The notes under the pieces: model-generated
What the model saw: only the letters and a program-made list of their open reading frames with translations
Told to the model about the DNA's origin: nothing
Databases searched by the model: none
Translations under genes and position numbers: made by a program
Part shown: piece after piece, positions 1 to 12,800 of the stretch
Numbering within the stretch: the first letter of the stretch is position 1
Layout: every line of letters begins with the position of its first letter
Assembly: GCA_018398815.1 (NCBI GenBank)
Contig: CM031614.1
Span: forward strand, 48,420,779 to 48,484,778
Source of the DNA: Conus ventricosus
Lineage: Eukaryota; Mollusca; Gastropoda; Neogastropoda; Conidae
Direction: 5' to 3'
DNA length: 64,000 bases

Positions 1-1700
1 ACAACAAATTTCCATAAAATTGCAATGCGAAGACAGAGACACAGAAATAAACAGAATTGAATATATAAAAAGTGTGCATACGTTTGAAAATAAACAAAAT
101 TGGCTGCAGTGTTGTAAAGCATTGTTAAGGAGGCTGCTGTGGTGGCTGCTGCGTAGTGTCTGTTTCTATCCTGTGGCAGTTGCGCTGGATGTTATTTAAC
201 GCTTTGTCTGTTGGAAGCTGTTGTGGTGGCATTTATGTGGTGTCTGTCCTACCCTGTGGCATGTTGTTAAAGGCAGTTACGTGCTGGTGTCTGTTCCTCT
301 TGTGGCAGTTGCTGTGTTAACAGTTACAGTCATGATGTCTGTTCTGTTCTGAGGCAGTTGCTGTGATGGCTGTTTATGCAGTGTCTGTTTTGTCGTTGCT
401 GTGGTTGCTGTTGAATTGTGTTCTGTAGGGACCAGTTGGCCATATCATGCTGTATGTTGTGGCTGTTGTGTTGTCTGTCACTGTATGTCTGTTCTGTAGA
501 AGATTGTATTTCATTTTGTGTCATATATTGTTACCAATGCTGGTGGCTTTTTTGATGTCATGTTTTGGCTTGCAGATTTTTACCACTCTGATGATTATTT
601 TACTGTATACTTTGAACTGGAGATATGAAATCCAGTGTGTGTGATGTTGATTGAAAGTCATAGGATGCTGCCTTTATGCCAGAGAGCATTGCAAGCCGAC
701 ATTACTGTGTATGTATTTGGAACCATTTTTGTTTTAAAAGCAAGGCACAAGATACCAAACACTAAAGGTGTGAATGTAAAATGCCAAGTCTGACCAAGCA
801 AGTGGTTTGTTGGATTGGAAGTTGGGCAAAGGTGGGGATGAGGAATTTATAAACAGCAACCCAACTTTCAAGATATTCTGGGCAGCTACTTCAGTCCCAG
901 TGTTTAATCTGTTTTTTGTTTTTTCTGCTTTTTCCCCAGTCTTCCTTTTCTGTCAACCTCATCTGTTCTGTTGAATTTTATTTCAAGACACTCTTCATTT
1001 CCAACCCAGAAAATTGTGTTGTTTTGATGATGGGCAAAGAATGAAATGCCCCTTTGTACTCCAGCTGTCCATGTAGCTCCATGTAACTTAAGTATTTGCC
1101 ATGAGGCATTTTTCGCATTAGATTCAAGATTTTTTGCTTGATAATTTTCTAGTCGTTAGTAGATGAATTACACTTTCTTCCCCTTCTATAGCAGAAGAGT
1201 TGAACATGTTGTTGTTGTTTTTTTTATCTTTCTTGTAATTTATTGTAGGTATGAAAACTTTTTTCTTTTATATTTCTCCTCCCTCCCCCCCCCCCCCCCC
1301 CCCCCCCCCTCCCCCCAGCCCACTCCAACCCCTGGAAAATGTTGAATGAGGTCTCCTTCGCAACCCTGCCACATGAATTTAGCGCTGTATTTAACCATCT
1401 GTATGGTTGCCCAAATTTTCAATGTCATTTTCTTGTTTTCCCCAATTGACATTTTCTTTTTGACATCTGTATTCTAAAGTGATTCAGTTTTTAATGTATT
1501 TTTTGCTCTGATCCCCTCATTTGATTTGCTTTTTGCTGAGCATTGAATTAACAGTAAGATTCATGATTTGAGAAGGGTCAAATCCCATTTTTTGTTGTTT
1601 CCTTTCTGCCATGTGCACCTGAACATTGAAAATATTAGGGACAGATCGTACAGTACTGTGTGTATTGAAAAATAAAAGCGTCCCATTTTTTTACCAGTGT
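1..1700 (+). repeat. 1.6-kb dispersed repeat, copy A
   Basis: Copy A of a sequence found twice more in reverse orientation, at 50600-52160 (copy B) and 56881-58475 (copy C). It holds a GCTG/CTGT-rich degenerate tandem block (about 120-460), a non-coding A/T-rich middle, a poly-C tract (1280-1312) and AATAAA near 1670. No credible protein is encoded; the short ORFs are shadows of the low-complexity block. At 300-360, 420-450 and 1375-1440 copy A reads closer to copy C than to copy B. Confidence 0.85.
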
Positions 1701-1744
1701 TTCTTTTTTCATCAATTATTGGAATTGAGCTACGAGGGAGCAGA

Positions 1745-2190
1745 TTGTCAGTTAATGTGTTAACTAATTGTTATATTCAGGCTGTCTCTTCAACGATCAT
1801 TCAGGTTGTCATCACGCTGACTTCACAAGCACCATCCCATGGAGAGTAGTGGCAAGAACAAAATCAATGCAATGCCCCCATATGGCAACACTTAGAAAGA
1901 CATATGACGGCCACGCAGAATATGTACATCATGGGTTGTTATCACGTTAAACATTTAGGTGAGTCAGTCACAGGCTGACTCACAGTTTCACAACATCGTT
2001 TTTCTGTCAGTGAAGGAGTGGGTGTCAGGTCTGAATATATCAATGTTAAGATTGCAACCCATGGCATGGCAGTGAACACTACAGAAAAAGAAGACGGCAA
2101 CGCAGAAACTATAGTACAAAGGGATTTGTTATGAGTGTGTAAACATTTGTTAGCATGCATAAGTTGCTCAACAGTTTCTACAACAGTATA
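1745..2190 (+). repeat. Two diverged ~190-bp tandem units
   Basis: Two related units (about 1770-1955 and 1956-2150) share blocks such as ACGGC.ACGCAGAA and AAACATTT. The inverted counterpart at 50215-50480 appears to hold only one unit, so copy number differs between the arms. No coding potential seen. Confidence 0.55.
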
Positions 2191-2454
2191 GTTTCCTATT
2201 CTGGATCATGGAACAAACATGAAAGCGCGTAGTGTGGGTTGACACCAAATGGGCTCATGTTGATCACTGTATCTGAAGAGTACAAACTATAAGGGAAAGA
2301 GGGTTGGAATTTGGCGCATAGCAGAGTGTTATTTTTCCTGGCCAAAACTTTCGAATGGAGGTAATAACTGACTAGGTGATTGTGGTGTGTAACAGTTTGG
2401 TAATGCACTAGAACAGTTGCATGCACTTCCTCATGGACATGCCAAGGCTGGACA

Positions 2455-2670
2455 GAACAGACCTTGAACAGCCTGTCTAGGCAACATCCAGAAATGGCTA
2501 TTGAACATTGCATGGCAGGCACAATTGAGTGGGAGGCAAGATCGCCCTGTATTCGGCCTATGAAACGCTGTGTATTTGGGCTCACTTAGAACGAAGGCTA
2601 TGCAACATCCCTGGCATAGCATTGCACGACAATCCTGTACTGGGCTATGCAACATCCTGTACAGTATTCT
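2455..2670 (+). repeat. Short degenerate stretch of the 22-bp satellite
   Basis: Degenerate units of the CTATGCAACATCCTGTAC type, the reverse complement of the long satellite at 46015-48376. In this arm only a few units remain or ever existed. Confidence 0.6.
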
Positions 2671-2790
2671 AAAATATTGATATGTTTTACATTAGAACAC
2701 CCTTTTGCTCAAGACATTTCAAACATTTTACTTGTAACACATTTACATCAAATTAATTTTGAACTGACCAATTTCAAATGAATACCACTG
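2660..2790 (+). repeat. ~120-bp dispersed segment next to satellite
   Basis: The stretch starting GTATTCTAAAATATTGATAT and ending near GACCAATTTCA recurs at 59245-59357 (same strand) and at 45895-46015 (opposite strand). Two of the three copies adjoin the 22-bp satellite. No coding potential. Confidence 0.75.
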
Positions 2791-2969
2791 TAATCCATCT
2801 TGACGGCAGAACCATTCTTCATATCGCCTGCTCCGGGGCTTTTCGTCTGCTAGATCGGACTCATCAGGGAGGCACTGCCTATTGTGTCTGTGCTCCCTTA
2901 ACGTCAAATTCAGATATACCACAGTGTATAATTCTGTGGTATTCTCATCATCAAGGGTTCAAGAACAGA

Positions 2970-3089
2970 ATACAACAGCACAGTGATGGGAAGAAATGTA
3001 AATCAAAAAGTAAGTGTAGTAAAGAAGTAATACAACAGCACAGTGATGGGAAGAAATGTAAATCGAAAAGTAAGTGTGGTAAGGAAGTA
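2970..3089 (+). repeat. 60-bp direct tandem duplication
   Basis: Two adjacent near-identical 60-bp units (2970-3029 and 3030-3089), each containing ACAGCACAGTGATGGGAAG. The counterpart in the other arm (about 45640-45720) has a single unit. Confidence 0.8.
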
Positions 3090-3584
3090 ACTTGTTAAAA
3101 AAAAAGATCATTATGTAAACAGAATAAAATGTAGGGAAATCTTGAGCCTACGCTTGAGGATCCATTTAAGAATGTGAGAGAAGTCACAAGGTGTCAACAA
3201 TCAGAGTGGTCAGCTCTGCTGTTTCATGACCCAAGCATTGTCAATCATGTGAGTGGTGACAGTAGCTGAACACCCTTTACTTGTATCTCCTAAGAAATGC
3301 AATCTTCCACAGATTGACCAAACATTAAAAAAAATAATTGTGACGGGGGGAAGGGGGGGGGGGGGAGATTGAAGCACGGGTGTCATTACATTAATGAATT
3401 GAGTTCAACATCACGTTGAAACCACCTCGCAGATCACGCTCAAATGATTACACATGATCTTCACTGCCCACCAGAGGTCGGTCTGGAACTCTCCGAGGGT
3501 GAAAAGTTTCCATATGTTCATAATCAGCATTGATAATTTGAATATCCACTGGGCTGCCCTGGTCAACATGTGACACTGCCTGAT

Positions 3585-4584
3585 NNNNNNNNNNNNNNNN
3601 NNNNNNNNNNNNNNNNNNNNNNNNNNNNNNNNNNNNNNNNNNNNNNNNNNNNNNNNNNNNNNNNNNNNNNNNNNNNNNNNNNNNNNNNNNNNNNNNNNNN
3701 NNNNNNNNNNNNNNNNNNNNNNNNNNNNNNNNNNNNNNNNNNNNNNNNNNNNNNNNNNNNNNNNNNNNNNNNNNNNNNNNNNNNNNNNNNNNNNNNNNNN
3801 NNNNNNNNNNNNNNNNNNNNNNNNNNNNNNNNNNNNNNNNNNNNNNNNNNNNNNNNNNNNNNNNNNNNNNNNNNNNNNNNNNNNNNNNNNNNNNNNNNNN
3901 NNNNNNNNNNNNNNNNNNNNNNNNNNNNNNNNNNNNNNNNNNNNNNNNNNNNNNNNNNNNNNNNNNNNNNNNNNNNNNNNNNNNNNNNNNNNNNNNNNNN
4001 NNNNNNNNNNNNNNNNNNNNNNNNNNNNNNNNNNNNNNNNNNNNNNNNNNNNNNNNNNNNNNNNNNNNNNNNNNNNNNNNNNNNNNNNNNNNNNNNNNNN
4101 NNNNNNNNNNNNNNNNNNNNNNNNNNNNNNNNNNNNNNNNNNNNNNNNNNNNNNNNNNNNNNNNNNNNNNNNNNNNNNNNNNNNNNNNNNNNNNNNNNNN
4201 NNNNNNNNNNNNNNNNNNNNNNNNNNNNNNNNNNNNNNNNNNNNNNNNNNNNNNNNNNNNNNNNNNNNNNNNNNNNNNNNNNNNNNNNNNNNNNNNNNNN
4301 NNNNNNNNNNNNNNNNNNNNNNNNNNNNNNNNNNNNNNNNNNNNNNNNNNNNNNNNNNNNNNNNNNNNNNNNNNNNNNNNNNNNNNNNNNNNNNNNNNNN
4401 NNNNNNNNNNNNNNNNNNNNNNNNNNNNNNNNNNNNNNNNNNNNNNNNNNNNNNNNNNNNNNNNNNNNNNNNNNNNNNNNNNNNNNNNNNNNNNNNNNNN
4501 NNNNNNNNNNNNNNNNNNNNNNNNNNNNNNNNNNNNNNNNNNNNNNNNNNNNNNNNNNNNNNNNNNNNNNNNNNNNNNNNNNNN
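3585..4584. other. Assembly gap, 1000 N
   Basis: Exactly 1000 N, a placeholder for a gap of unknown size. It separates contig 1-3584 from contig 4585-25155. The sequence before it continues as homology to about 45150 in the other arm. Confidence 0.99.
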
Positions 4585-4744
4585 AAGTGGGTGGGTACTT
4601 GGGGGGTGGGGTAGGAGTGTGTTGTGTACACAGAGCTTTATATTTTCAGTGTAACACCACTTGGTGCAAGACAGTGCTTGCGTTTTTGTTGCAAGTTCAA
4701 AGCAGCCACCAAGTGCACAAAAAGTCTGATCTCACTGCTGATAA

Positions 4745-4990
4745 CCTTTAAACCCGCTCTAGGGTGAAGCGGTGGAGCGTTGAAGAAACGGCTTGCCACT
4801 GCGACCTTTGACCGCTCTAGGGTAGAGCGATGAAGAAACGGCTTGCCACTGTGACCTTTGAACTGCTCTGGGGTAAAGCGCTGAAGAAACGGCTTGCTAC
4901 TGTGACCTTGGCCGCTCTAGGGTGGAGCGCTGGAAAACGGCTTGCTACTGTGCCTTGGCCGCTCTAGGGTGGAGCGCTGGTTCTCTCTCA
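4745..4990 (+). repeat. ~50-bp minisatellite, about five units
   Basis: Units contain GCTCTAGGGT.GAGCG, then GAAACGGCTTGC.ACTGTG and a short linker. Spacing varies from about 47 to 60 bp. It lies close to the gap edge and has no counterpart that I see in the right arm. Confidence 0.8.
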
Positions 4991-5099
4991 CTGCTGCGGA
5001 CTTTGAGAGGAGTGTGTTTGGAGTTGTATTGGCTCTTGTACGGGAGTAGTCCAATAATTTCTAATCTCCTCACTGCTTGAAAACATTAAATACAAATCC

Positions 5100-5320
5100 T
5101 TCCTCTTAGAGTAGACTTCTATGAAAGAAAGACCAACTGTAGAAAACCCTTTTAGCATATGGATTCAACAAACGAGCAATCTCTCTTAGTTTGCGAGAAT
5201 ATGAAGGGCCTGCCGCTCTCAACTCATCCAAAGCACTAACAAATTGTGCATGGTACTCAACATGCTCGTCAAGTATTGTCAGCTTAGAAATCTCCCACTA
5301 TCTTTGTTCTGCCATGATCA
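5100..5320 (-). other. Unrecognised coding-like segment
   Basis: On the minus strand, about 59 codons are open in a compositionally protein-like frame (including LDEHVEYHAQFVSALDELRA and REIARLLNPYAKRVFYSW). Just upstream lie ATG GCA GAA CAA and then a stop in the same frame, with a TATATAAT sequence 5' of that ATG. It could be a small exon or a decayed gene. I do not recognise the family and give no function. It is about 550 bp downstream of another coding-like segment on the same strand (5872-6035). Confidence 0.25.
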
Positions 5321-5871
5321 AAATATTATATAAACAAAACCAACCTGCACAAAACCCAGTAAATATCTTCTCACTACACCACCAACCTTCAAATGACAAT
5401 ACAACCCGCGCTAACGACACCTGGCGCGCTGTCAACCTGAAATGAATACACCCCCCCACCCCACCCTCACCGGGCAAGCCCAGTCTCTCGCTTTATTGTT
5501 TTTTTTGGTCGCTTGCCGTGCGCTGTGTGAACAAGGTCGCGCGTCTCGCTGTGTCAGCCTATCTGTTACACATAGTTTTGTAGGTTGTAGTACATCCGTC
5601 ATTGTATATTTGAAGCATTTATATGAAGATAGTGCTAAGCCACACACTACTCCTCTCCATACTGGCAGATGTACTAAGGTCTGCCTAACCCTATCTATTT
5701 TGTTTGCCAGAACATTCAAAATCGCCATTCAGTTGCATAAGGGCACACTTAAAGGCAGATGAACTGGTTAGAAGTAGAAAAGTATACACATCTTAATACA
5801 CAAATCAGCTTGCCCCAAAAAACACTGAATCTGTAGTTAACAATCAATCAAGTCACGAATCAGCCGTGTTT

Positions 5872-6035
5872 ACCTTCGCCTTAAGAATGAACGCTGTGCG
5901 GGCAAACATGTGAATAGTTGGCTTGCCTTCACTGACTAACTCAACTAATTCTTTCAACAAATACTCTAACATGCAGTTAAAATAAAACTTATGGCCTCGA
6001 ATAACAAACCTGTTCTTCAGTAACGTTTTAGCCAT
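5872..6035 (-). other. Possible small first exon, unknown protein
   Basis: From an ATG at about 6035 the minus strand encodes a basic then hydrophobic peptide starting MAKTLLKNRFVIRG and ending near FILKAK. A GTAAAC that could be a splice donor follows. The reading continues 7 codons to a stop if unspliced. I do not recognise it. It may be a first exon of the same unknown minus-strand unit as 5100-5320. The length is short enough to arise by chance. Confidence 0.25.
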
Positions 6036-6314
6036 TTTAAAATAACACAATTAAAACACAGTGGTCACAACACACAGCCTTCTTGAGTGGTGGCTCAAAC
6101 AATGACGGCCCGGTCGTGCCACGTCGACAGCCTCGATCTGATGGCAATCTAGACTTTTCCAAATGTGGTGCAACCCAACTGAGTGTGTTTCGTTTAAACA
6201 GGACAGGCTAGGTGCAAACTGCCGCGAGCCGTAAATTAAGTGATCGAGTTTTCAGCCCCGTGTACAAAGTTTGTAGGTGAAAATTAGTCAGAAGAAGTGT
6301 GCGGATTTATGTCA

Positions 6315-6760
6315 TTTAATTGAGAGAGAGAAAGAGTGTGTGTGTGTGTGTCTGCCCCCCTCTCTGTCTGTCTGTCTGTCTCTCTTCTCTGTCTCTCTCT
6401 TCTCTGTCTGTCTGCCGGCGATTCTCTCTCTCTCTCTTCCGCCACAGGAAAAGGCTGCTTTTAGGCCACTTTTGCCCAAAAACTCGGTGGAGGGTGAAAG
6501 TGGCTTAGAATGAAGGTTTCCTGTTCTCTGGCTCTCTGTGTGTGGGAAGGGGGGGGGGGGGGAGGGGCACAGTGGGAGATTCTGTGTGTGTGTGTGTTAG
6601 TTTCAAATTTTACGTCTATCCACTCTAGGTGATATTAGACGGTAAAAAATAAAATAAAAATAAAAAATAAAACCACCCTCATCATCAAAACAATAAATAA
6701 ATAAACAAACAAATCAAACCCTCATGTAAAACCTAGAAAAGTGTGTGTGTGTGTGGTGAG
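6315..6760 (+). repeat. Simple-repeat tract (GT)n, (TC)n, (TCTG)n, poly-G
   Basis: A run of GAGA, GTGT, TCTC and TCTG repeats to about 6440, then poly-G near 6550, GT repeats at 6582-6597 and an A-rich tract at 6640-6710. No gene is supported here; the ORFs are low-complexity. Confidence 0.85.
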
Positions 6761-6764
6761 TACA

Positions 6765-7390
6765 GGAGTAGGAAATAATAGGTTGATTTGATTGGTTAGT
6801 CTTTGTGTTATTGGCGTATGAAACAAGTGCAAGTCTGTGTTATTCTTACTGATGCTGATGTTGCAGTTATCAGGAGATACATGTATACTACTTATACTAA
6901 CAAAGAGAAAGGACAGACAAATAAGTAAAACTAAAAAGAAGATAGACGTGTACTTGTTACATATGAATAGATATATAAAAAAATTAAACAAGTTTACACA
7001 GTCATACTATTTGTGTGAAAGAAAAGCAGCTTATTACAAATGTCATGATTTAGGTTGGGTTCAGATCAGTTAAGGTTATTTAACCAGATTACTACTTGCA
7101 CCAGAAGCACAAGTGGTCATTTTCGAGATTGGAATAAAAAACCAACGTCACTCGTCTGTCTTTCCAACAAGGAAAAATTACCTGAGCTCAAAGCAAATAC
7201 AAAACAAAACAAAGCAAAGAAAGAAAGAAAGAAACAAACAAAAAGAAGAAAAAGTTACAAGAGGAAAAAGATTAAACTTTTTGGACAGTCTGTTTTGTTT
7301 GCATGAGTTCTTGCACATGATTGCAGTTATGTTAACTGCTTTGCAAAATTAAAATATTTGACTGTTCAGCAACATGATGTGCTGCAAATG
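6765..7390 (+). repeat. Left-arm block matching 34990-35600 inverted
   Basis: Non-coding sequence. It matches the reverse complement of 34990-35600, for example GATTGCAGTTATGTTAACTG near 7320 and CTGTTCAG..ATGATGTGCTGCAAATG near 7365. In the other arm this block is followed at once by the splice acceptor of the RING exon. In this arm about 7.6 kb intervenes. Confidence 0.85.
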
Positions 7391-7689
7391 TTTTTCTATT
7401 CTGATACAATATAACTTACACAGTTAAAGCTGTACCTGATGATTTTGGAGATTTTAAGGTATGTTTATGTCTCAGGACTGACGCAAGGTAGCTTTTCATT
7501 ATCACAGAATAATGAAAGAGAGAAAGAAAAAGGTGTTATTAGACAAAGAGGATACAGTGACAGCAGAATTACAACTGAAGGGAAAGACAGACAGCAAGCA
7601 GACAGCTGGCAGGCAGGTGGTCAACGGCTGAATCTTTCAGGATCATTCTGGGCCTCCATCTGCACGCTTACATGAAAGTCACATCTGAT

Positions 7690-7762
7690 GTGTGTGTGTG
7701 TGTGTGTGCATGTGTGTGTGTGTGTGTGCATGTATGTGTGTGTGTTGTGTGTGTGTGTGTGT
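7690..7762 (+). repeat. (TG)n microsatellite
   Basis: Imperfect TG repeat directly upstream of the LINE target-site duplication at 7775-7786. Confidence 0.95.
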
Positions 7763-8484
7763 TCACACATCCTGTCTCAACCTTTCCCCTCCGGGGGTTG
7801 CAACCTTGCCGTGGTCGGAGGGCTTGCGTGGTCCTGTGATCTTTTAGGCTTTGCTGACGGGGGCATCAAAACTCGGCTAGATGGTTAGTTGTGAACACTG
7901 CTAGGCCTGTATAGCCAAGTTGCTGACTGGCCAAGCATTACGTGGTAGGAATTGATGCCCCTGGTAGGGTCTCCCATGTCAGAAAGGTTAGGAGTGAGGG
8001 CCCAGACAAATAGTAACCCACCTTTTTCCTATTCTGTCTTCTGCCTTTCTTAAGGGATCTTTTTCTTTCCTCGTCTCCCCTTCAAGCCTTCTGTTCCACA
8101 CTCCTTTCTCTCTGTGGTCTTCTTGGGGCCCCCGTGTTTGCCGGCGTGCGTCCTGTGATGGGGGAGAATAGGATCCTGGAGGTGAGACCGCTGATGTACT
8201 GCGGTTCATCAAGTAAAACACCCCCTCTTGGCCCTGGACTTCCTCTAGACGGGTGGTTGAAGTGGCCCACTTCGATCAAGCGGCTGGTCGCTGGCATGCC
8301 CAAGCTCAGGCTAGAAGGCGGCGGTTTGGGTCAAACGGGTTTGGAGCTTCTGTGGCAGGGACGCTTTCAGACCTGTGTATATCTCTTTTGAAATCCTGGT
8401 GCCCTGATATACTGGGATTCCGTATAAAATGGGCTCCCTTGTTGGGACTGGGTTGGTGGGGGGAATCAAGGGAGACGAATTTTA

Positions 8485-9780
8485 ATGAATACAACATGGC
8501 AACAAAAAACCAAAAAAGATACAGGCGAGATTGGGAAAACGACACAGATACGGACTCTGAACGTGAGACAAGAAACCTTTCAGGCTTCTGGCCCGTTGGC
8601 TGATTGTGAGGGGGGGAATGAAGATAGACCTCTATCGGGCCTGAGTCCTTTTGCGATCGCGAAAGGAATCAATGGTCTCAGCGGCAAACCAAAGAGTGTC
8701 AAAAGACTGAGGAACGGGTCACTTCTGGTTGAGTGCCCTTCCAAGATGCACTCTGAAAAGCTTCTTAAGTCGACGACGTTGATTGATCGACCGATCAGGG
8801 TGTCTCCGCACAAAACTTTGAACTCTTCCAGGGAGTAATCCGGTGCAGAGATCTGAGAGGAGGTCGGAGGCAGAAATCAAGTCTGAACTGGCATCGCAAG
8901 GAGTGACCCACGTTCATCGTGTGCTTGTACGCAAAGGCAAGGGACAGAGTCCCAACTGACACCTCTTCTTGCCCTTTTTGCTCTACCCCCTACCGGAGTC
9001 GATCACGGTGGGCTACCTGAGAGTCTCAGTGTCGCTCTACATCCCGTTCCCCTCTACGCTGCTTCAAGTGCCAGAGGTTCGGAAAGTGATGAACAGATGC
9101 ACGGAGAAGAGGTGGTGGGTACCTGCTGCCAGCCAGTCCACCAGGGTGTGTGGGGACAGTCCCCCCACTCTGTGCCAACTGTGGAGGCAAGCACCCATCG
9201 TCATCAAAGACTGCCCAAACGGGTTGAAGGAAAAGGGAAATTCAGAGAATAAAGACTGAAACAGAGAATCCCGTTTTTTGAGGCGAAAAAGATTGTAATG
9301 AAAAGTCAAAAGACTGCGGGGCTCTCGTTTGCAGCCGCAGTAGGAAGCCAACGACAGTCAGCATCGGCGTGCAGACGGTCGATTCCTCGTTTGCTGAGAG
9401 AGAGCCAGGAACCCAGTCTGTAGCCTCAGGCAGAAATACTGCACGCGACGAGCTCCAGCATCATCGCCTTCAGATACGACTCGGTCTTCAAAACCTACTC
9501 CTGCCCCCAAACCTTAGGGGGCAAAAGTTTAAAAGGGGCCCTTCAGGGCGGCAGAAAGTAGAATTATTGAAATACAAGACAAGACCACCCCCTCAAAATC
9601 CTCCAAAGGGCACCCGCAGCTGTCAACAAGGGAGCTGGTGGTGTTGGATTTTAAGACAAAATCGCCGCCTAAAAGAAAGCACCCAATATTTTAACAGATC
9701 GAGAGAAAAAAAGCGGAGAGAAACACCAAACAAATTTGCAGCTCCTCAGATCTAGGAGATGTTGACATGGAATAAAAAGG
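8485..9780 (+). pseudogene. LINE ORF1 (Gag-like, zinc knuckle), frameshifted
   Basis: ORF1 starts at ATG 8485. Residues of the SPFAIAKGINGLSGKPKSVK kind (8650-8700) and PIRVSPHKTLNSS (about 8790-8835) are typical of the N-terminal RNA-binding part of I/Nimb-type ORF1. After a frameshift, RCFKCQRFGK (about 9068-9097) and CANCGGKHPSSSK (about 9172-9210) mark the CCHC zinc-knuckle region, in different frames. The product would bind and package the LINE RNA. At least three frame changes break the ORF, so no intact protein is encoded as sequenced. Confidence 0.75.
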
Positions 9781-9827
9781 AACTTGCTGGTGAATAGTTT
9801 ACAAGATTTTATTCGTCCTCTGCACCA

Positions 9828-12800
9828 TGGATAGTAAAATAACCATTGGAATATCCGGGGCCTAAATTCAAATTTTGAGGAGCTGCAGCTTCTGGGGTCA
9901 AGCTAGGAAACCTTCCGTCGTGGCTCTTCAGGAAACACAAATTCAAAGCCAGAAGACCTTCACTTTTTCTGGCTTTAATGTCTACCCAAACCTGCTCAAC
10001 CATCCACATTGGGACTGTCGGGTGGTGTTGCCCTCTTTTACATAAAACTTTGCTGTTAGTCCTGTCGCTCTGACTACCTCCCTTCAGGCTGTAGCTGCGA
10101 GAGTCACTCTCCACAAGACTGTCACAATCTGCTCACTGTATCTGCCACCTTCTGTCCCGGTTTGTCGTCAGGGCCCTTGTCAGTCTGATCGAGAACTTCC
10201 TCGACCTTTTTGCGTTGGGTGATTTTAAACGGTCACAATCCTCTTTGGGGTAGTGTCAGTTCATCATCCAGAGGTCTGCTTCTTGAGGATGCCTTTCTGA
10301 ATTTGATTTGTGTTGTCTGAACGATGGAGCTCCAACTTACCCCCACTTTTCCCACAGGTTCACTTTCGTGTTTAATTTGTCGATTTGTGACCCCTCGCTG
10401 GTCCTGGACTATGATGGTCTGTCCATGACAATCTGCAGGGAAGTGACCATTTCCCTGTCCTTCTACAACCCTAATAACTGAACACGTATCTGGTCTCTCA
10501 CATCTCAATTATAAGAAAGCAAATGGGATCTATTTTCAACCATTTATTTCAAAGAATTCCAAGACACTGATTTTCTTCAGAGTCCAGACCCACAGAATCT
10601 CTGACTAACACTGTGATCAACTGTGCTAAAACCTGTATTCCAGTGTCTTCCGACAAACTCCAAATGCCAAAAACACCCTGGTTCAATTCAGACTGCCAAA
10701 AATTTTCAAAAGTCGCAACGGGCTCAGCGTCGGGATACCAACGACCTTCGGGCCCCCAACGCTAGAGCCCATCAGAAACTCCGTGCGAAATCGAGACCAC
10801 TTTAAAAATCAGTAAACGTCGGTCCTGGAGAAACTTCTGCCCCAGGCTGAAAATCTAAAACTTCAGAAAAAGTTTGGAACATCATTAGAAAAAATCAAAG
10901 GGAAGAACACCAACCCTCAATTCATCACTGAAACTGCTGATGCTTGATCACTGACAAACAAGCTGTTGCCAATCTGTTGGCCTCCACCATCCAACAGAAC
11001 TCCTCATCTTAAAATAAATCTGCAGTCTTTTTTAGAAACAAAGAGATTAGAAAAGAAATTTTTCATACAATTTCACATCAGACAACTCCTGAAAACCTAT
11101 AATCTTCCTTTTTCAATCGTTGAACTTAAATTAGCTTTACAAACCTTTCACTGATTCTGCCCCTGGTCTGGATGACGTTCATTATCAGGTTGTGAAACAT
11201 TTTCCAGAAAGCTGTCTCCAGACTCTTCTCCAAGTCTATAACCATATCTGGACCACAGGGTCCTTTCCGCCCTCCTGGCGGGAAAGCCCTATCATTCCCA
11301 TTCCAAAGCCTGGAAAGGACCTTACCAACCCTTCCAACTACCGCCCAATCGCTCTGACCAGCTGCCTCTGTAAGCTGATGAAAAGAAAGGTCAACTCCCG
11401 TCTGATGTTTGGGAAACTGGAAACCCATGGTCTTTTGGCCAGTGAACAGTGCGGTTTCCGGAAGCACCACTCGACGGTTGACATTTAATCCGTCTGGAAA
11501 CCACCATCCGCAATGGCCTTTTCTAACAAGCAACATGTGGTCGCTATCTTTTTTGACCTCGAAAAGGCGTACGACACTACGTGGAAAACAGGAGTCCTCA
11601 TGGGCCTCACAGACTTGGTTTTCGGGGTCCCCCTGCCTCTGTTCATTTAAACTTTTAGCCGATCGCAGTTCCCGGGCGTGTTGCACCACACTCTCTGACA
11701 TTCATGGGCAGGAGTTGGGTTTCCTCAGGGGGCATCCTTTCTCCCGCCCTTTTCAGCATTAAAATAAATGACATTGTCAATCGGTAAGACTGGGCACTGA
11801 GTCTTCCTCTTTGATGACTTTGCGCGTATGCAGTTGGAGCTTCTTACTACAGTGTACAGCGTCGACTCCAACTTTGCGTTTAACAGAATCCAACAAATGG
11901 GGCCCAGGAAAACGGGTTTACCCTTTTCCCGCACCCAAAACTCAGTCAATTCATTTCCACAATTTTCGTCGATTCTTTTATGATCCTGAATTCGTTTTAG
12001 ACAAGTCCCCATTCCCGTTGTAAAAGAAGCCAAATTCCTGGGAGTTTTTTGACCAAAAACTCAACTTTTTCAGCCACATCAAAAACCTCAAAACTTCTTG
12101 CCAGAAAGTCTGAATATCTGCGGGTCGTAGCACACACCGATGGGGCGCTGATAAGAAAACTTTGCTGCACCTCTACAGAGCCTTGGTCCGTTCCAAATTG
12201 GATTATGGTGTGCTGTGTACGGCTCTGCAAGACCTCTTACCTCAAACTTTTGGACCCTAATCCACCATCAAGGGCTTCGTCTCTGTCTTGGAGCATTCTG
12301 CACCACCCCTGTGTACAGCCTGTACGCAGAGGCAGGTGAACCCCCACTGTCCAACCGCAGGCTGAAAATGTCTCTAAATTATTTTATTAGACTGTTTTTC
12401 AGAACCCCAGAATCCTGCTATGACTGTGTCTTTGACCCTCAGTTTCAAAAAAATTCGAAAACCCAAACCCTAACTGTATTCCGCCCTTGGTCTTCGTATG
12501 CAGCCTCACGTGCGGAAAGCAGGTCTAGACCTAGGAGTTGTGTCGGATTTTTCTAAGTTTCCGGATCAACCTCCGTGGACCTTCTTCACGCCAGAGATTC
12601 ATTTCGGGTCTTGCAGCTTTTTGCAAAAAGTCCCACCAGCTCTCTGGGTACAAGGCTTTTTATGCTGAGCTCTGTTCCAAATTCCCATCCTATCAAAAAG
12701 TTTTCACTGGGCGGTTCCAAGTCTGAAGAGGGAGTGGCCGTGCAGCCTACTGCCCTGGGGCTCCTCTCAGTTTCTGTTGAAACATATCATTCAGATGCTT

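Noticed and set aside
3411..4751. Long ORFs over the N gaps (also at 24915-26195 and 55363-56935)
   Set aside because: They are mostly unknown bases and reflect the gap, not coding sequence.
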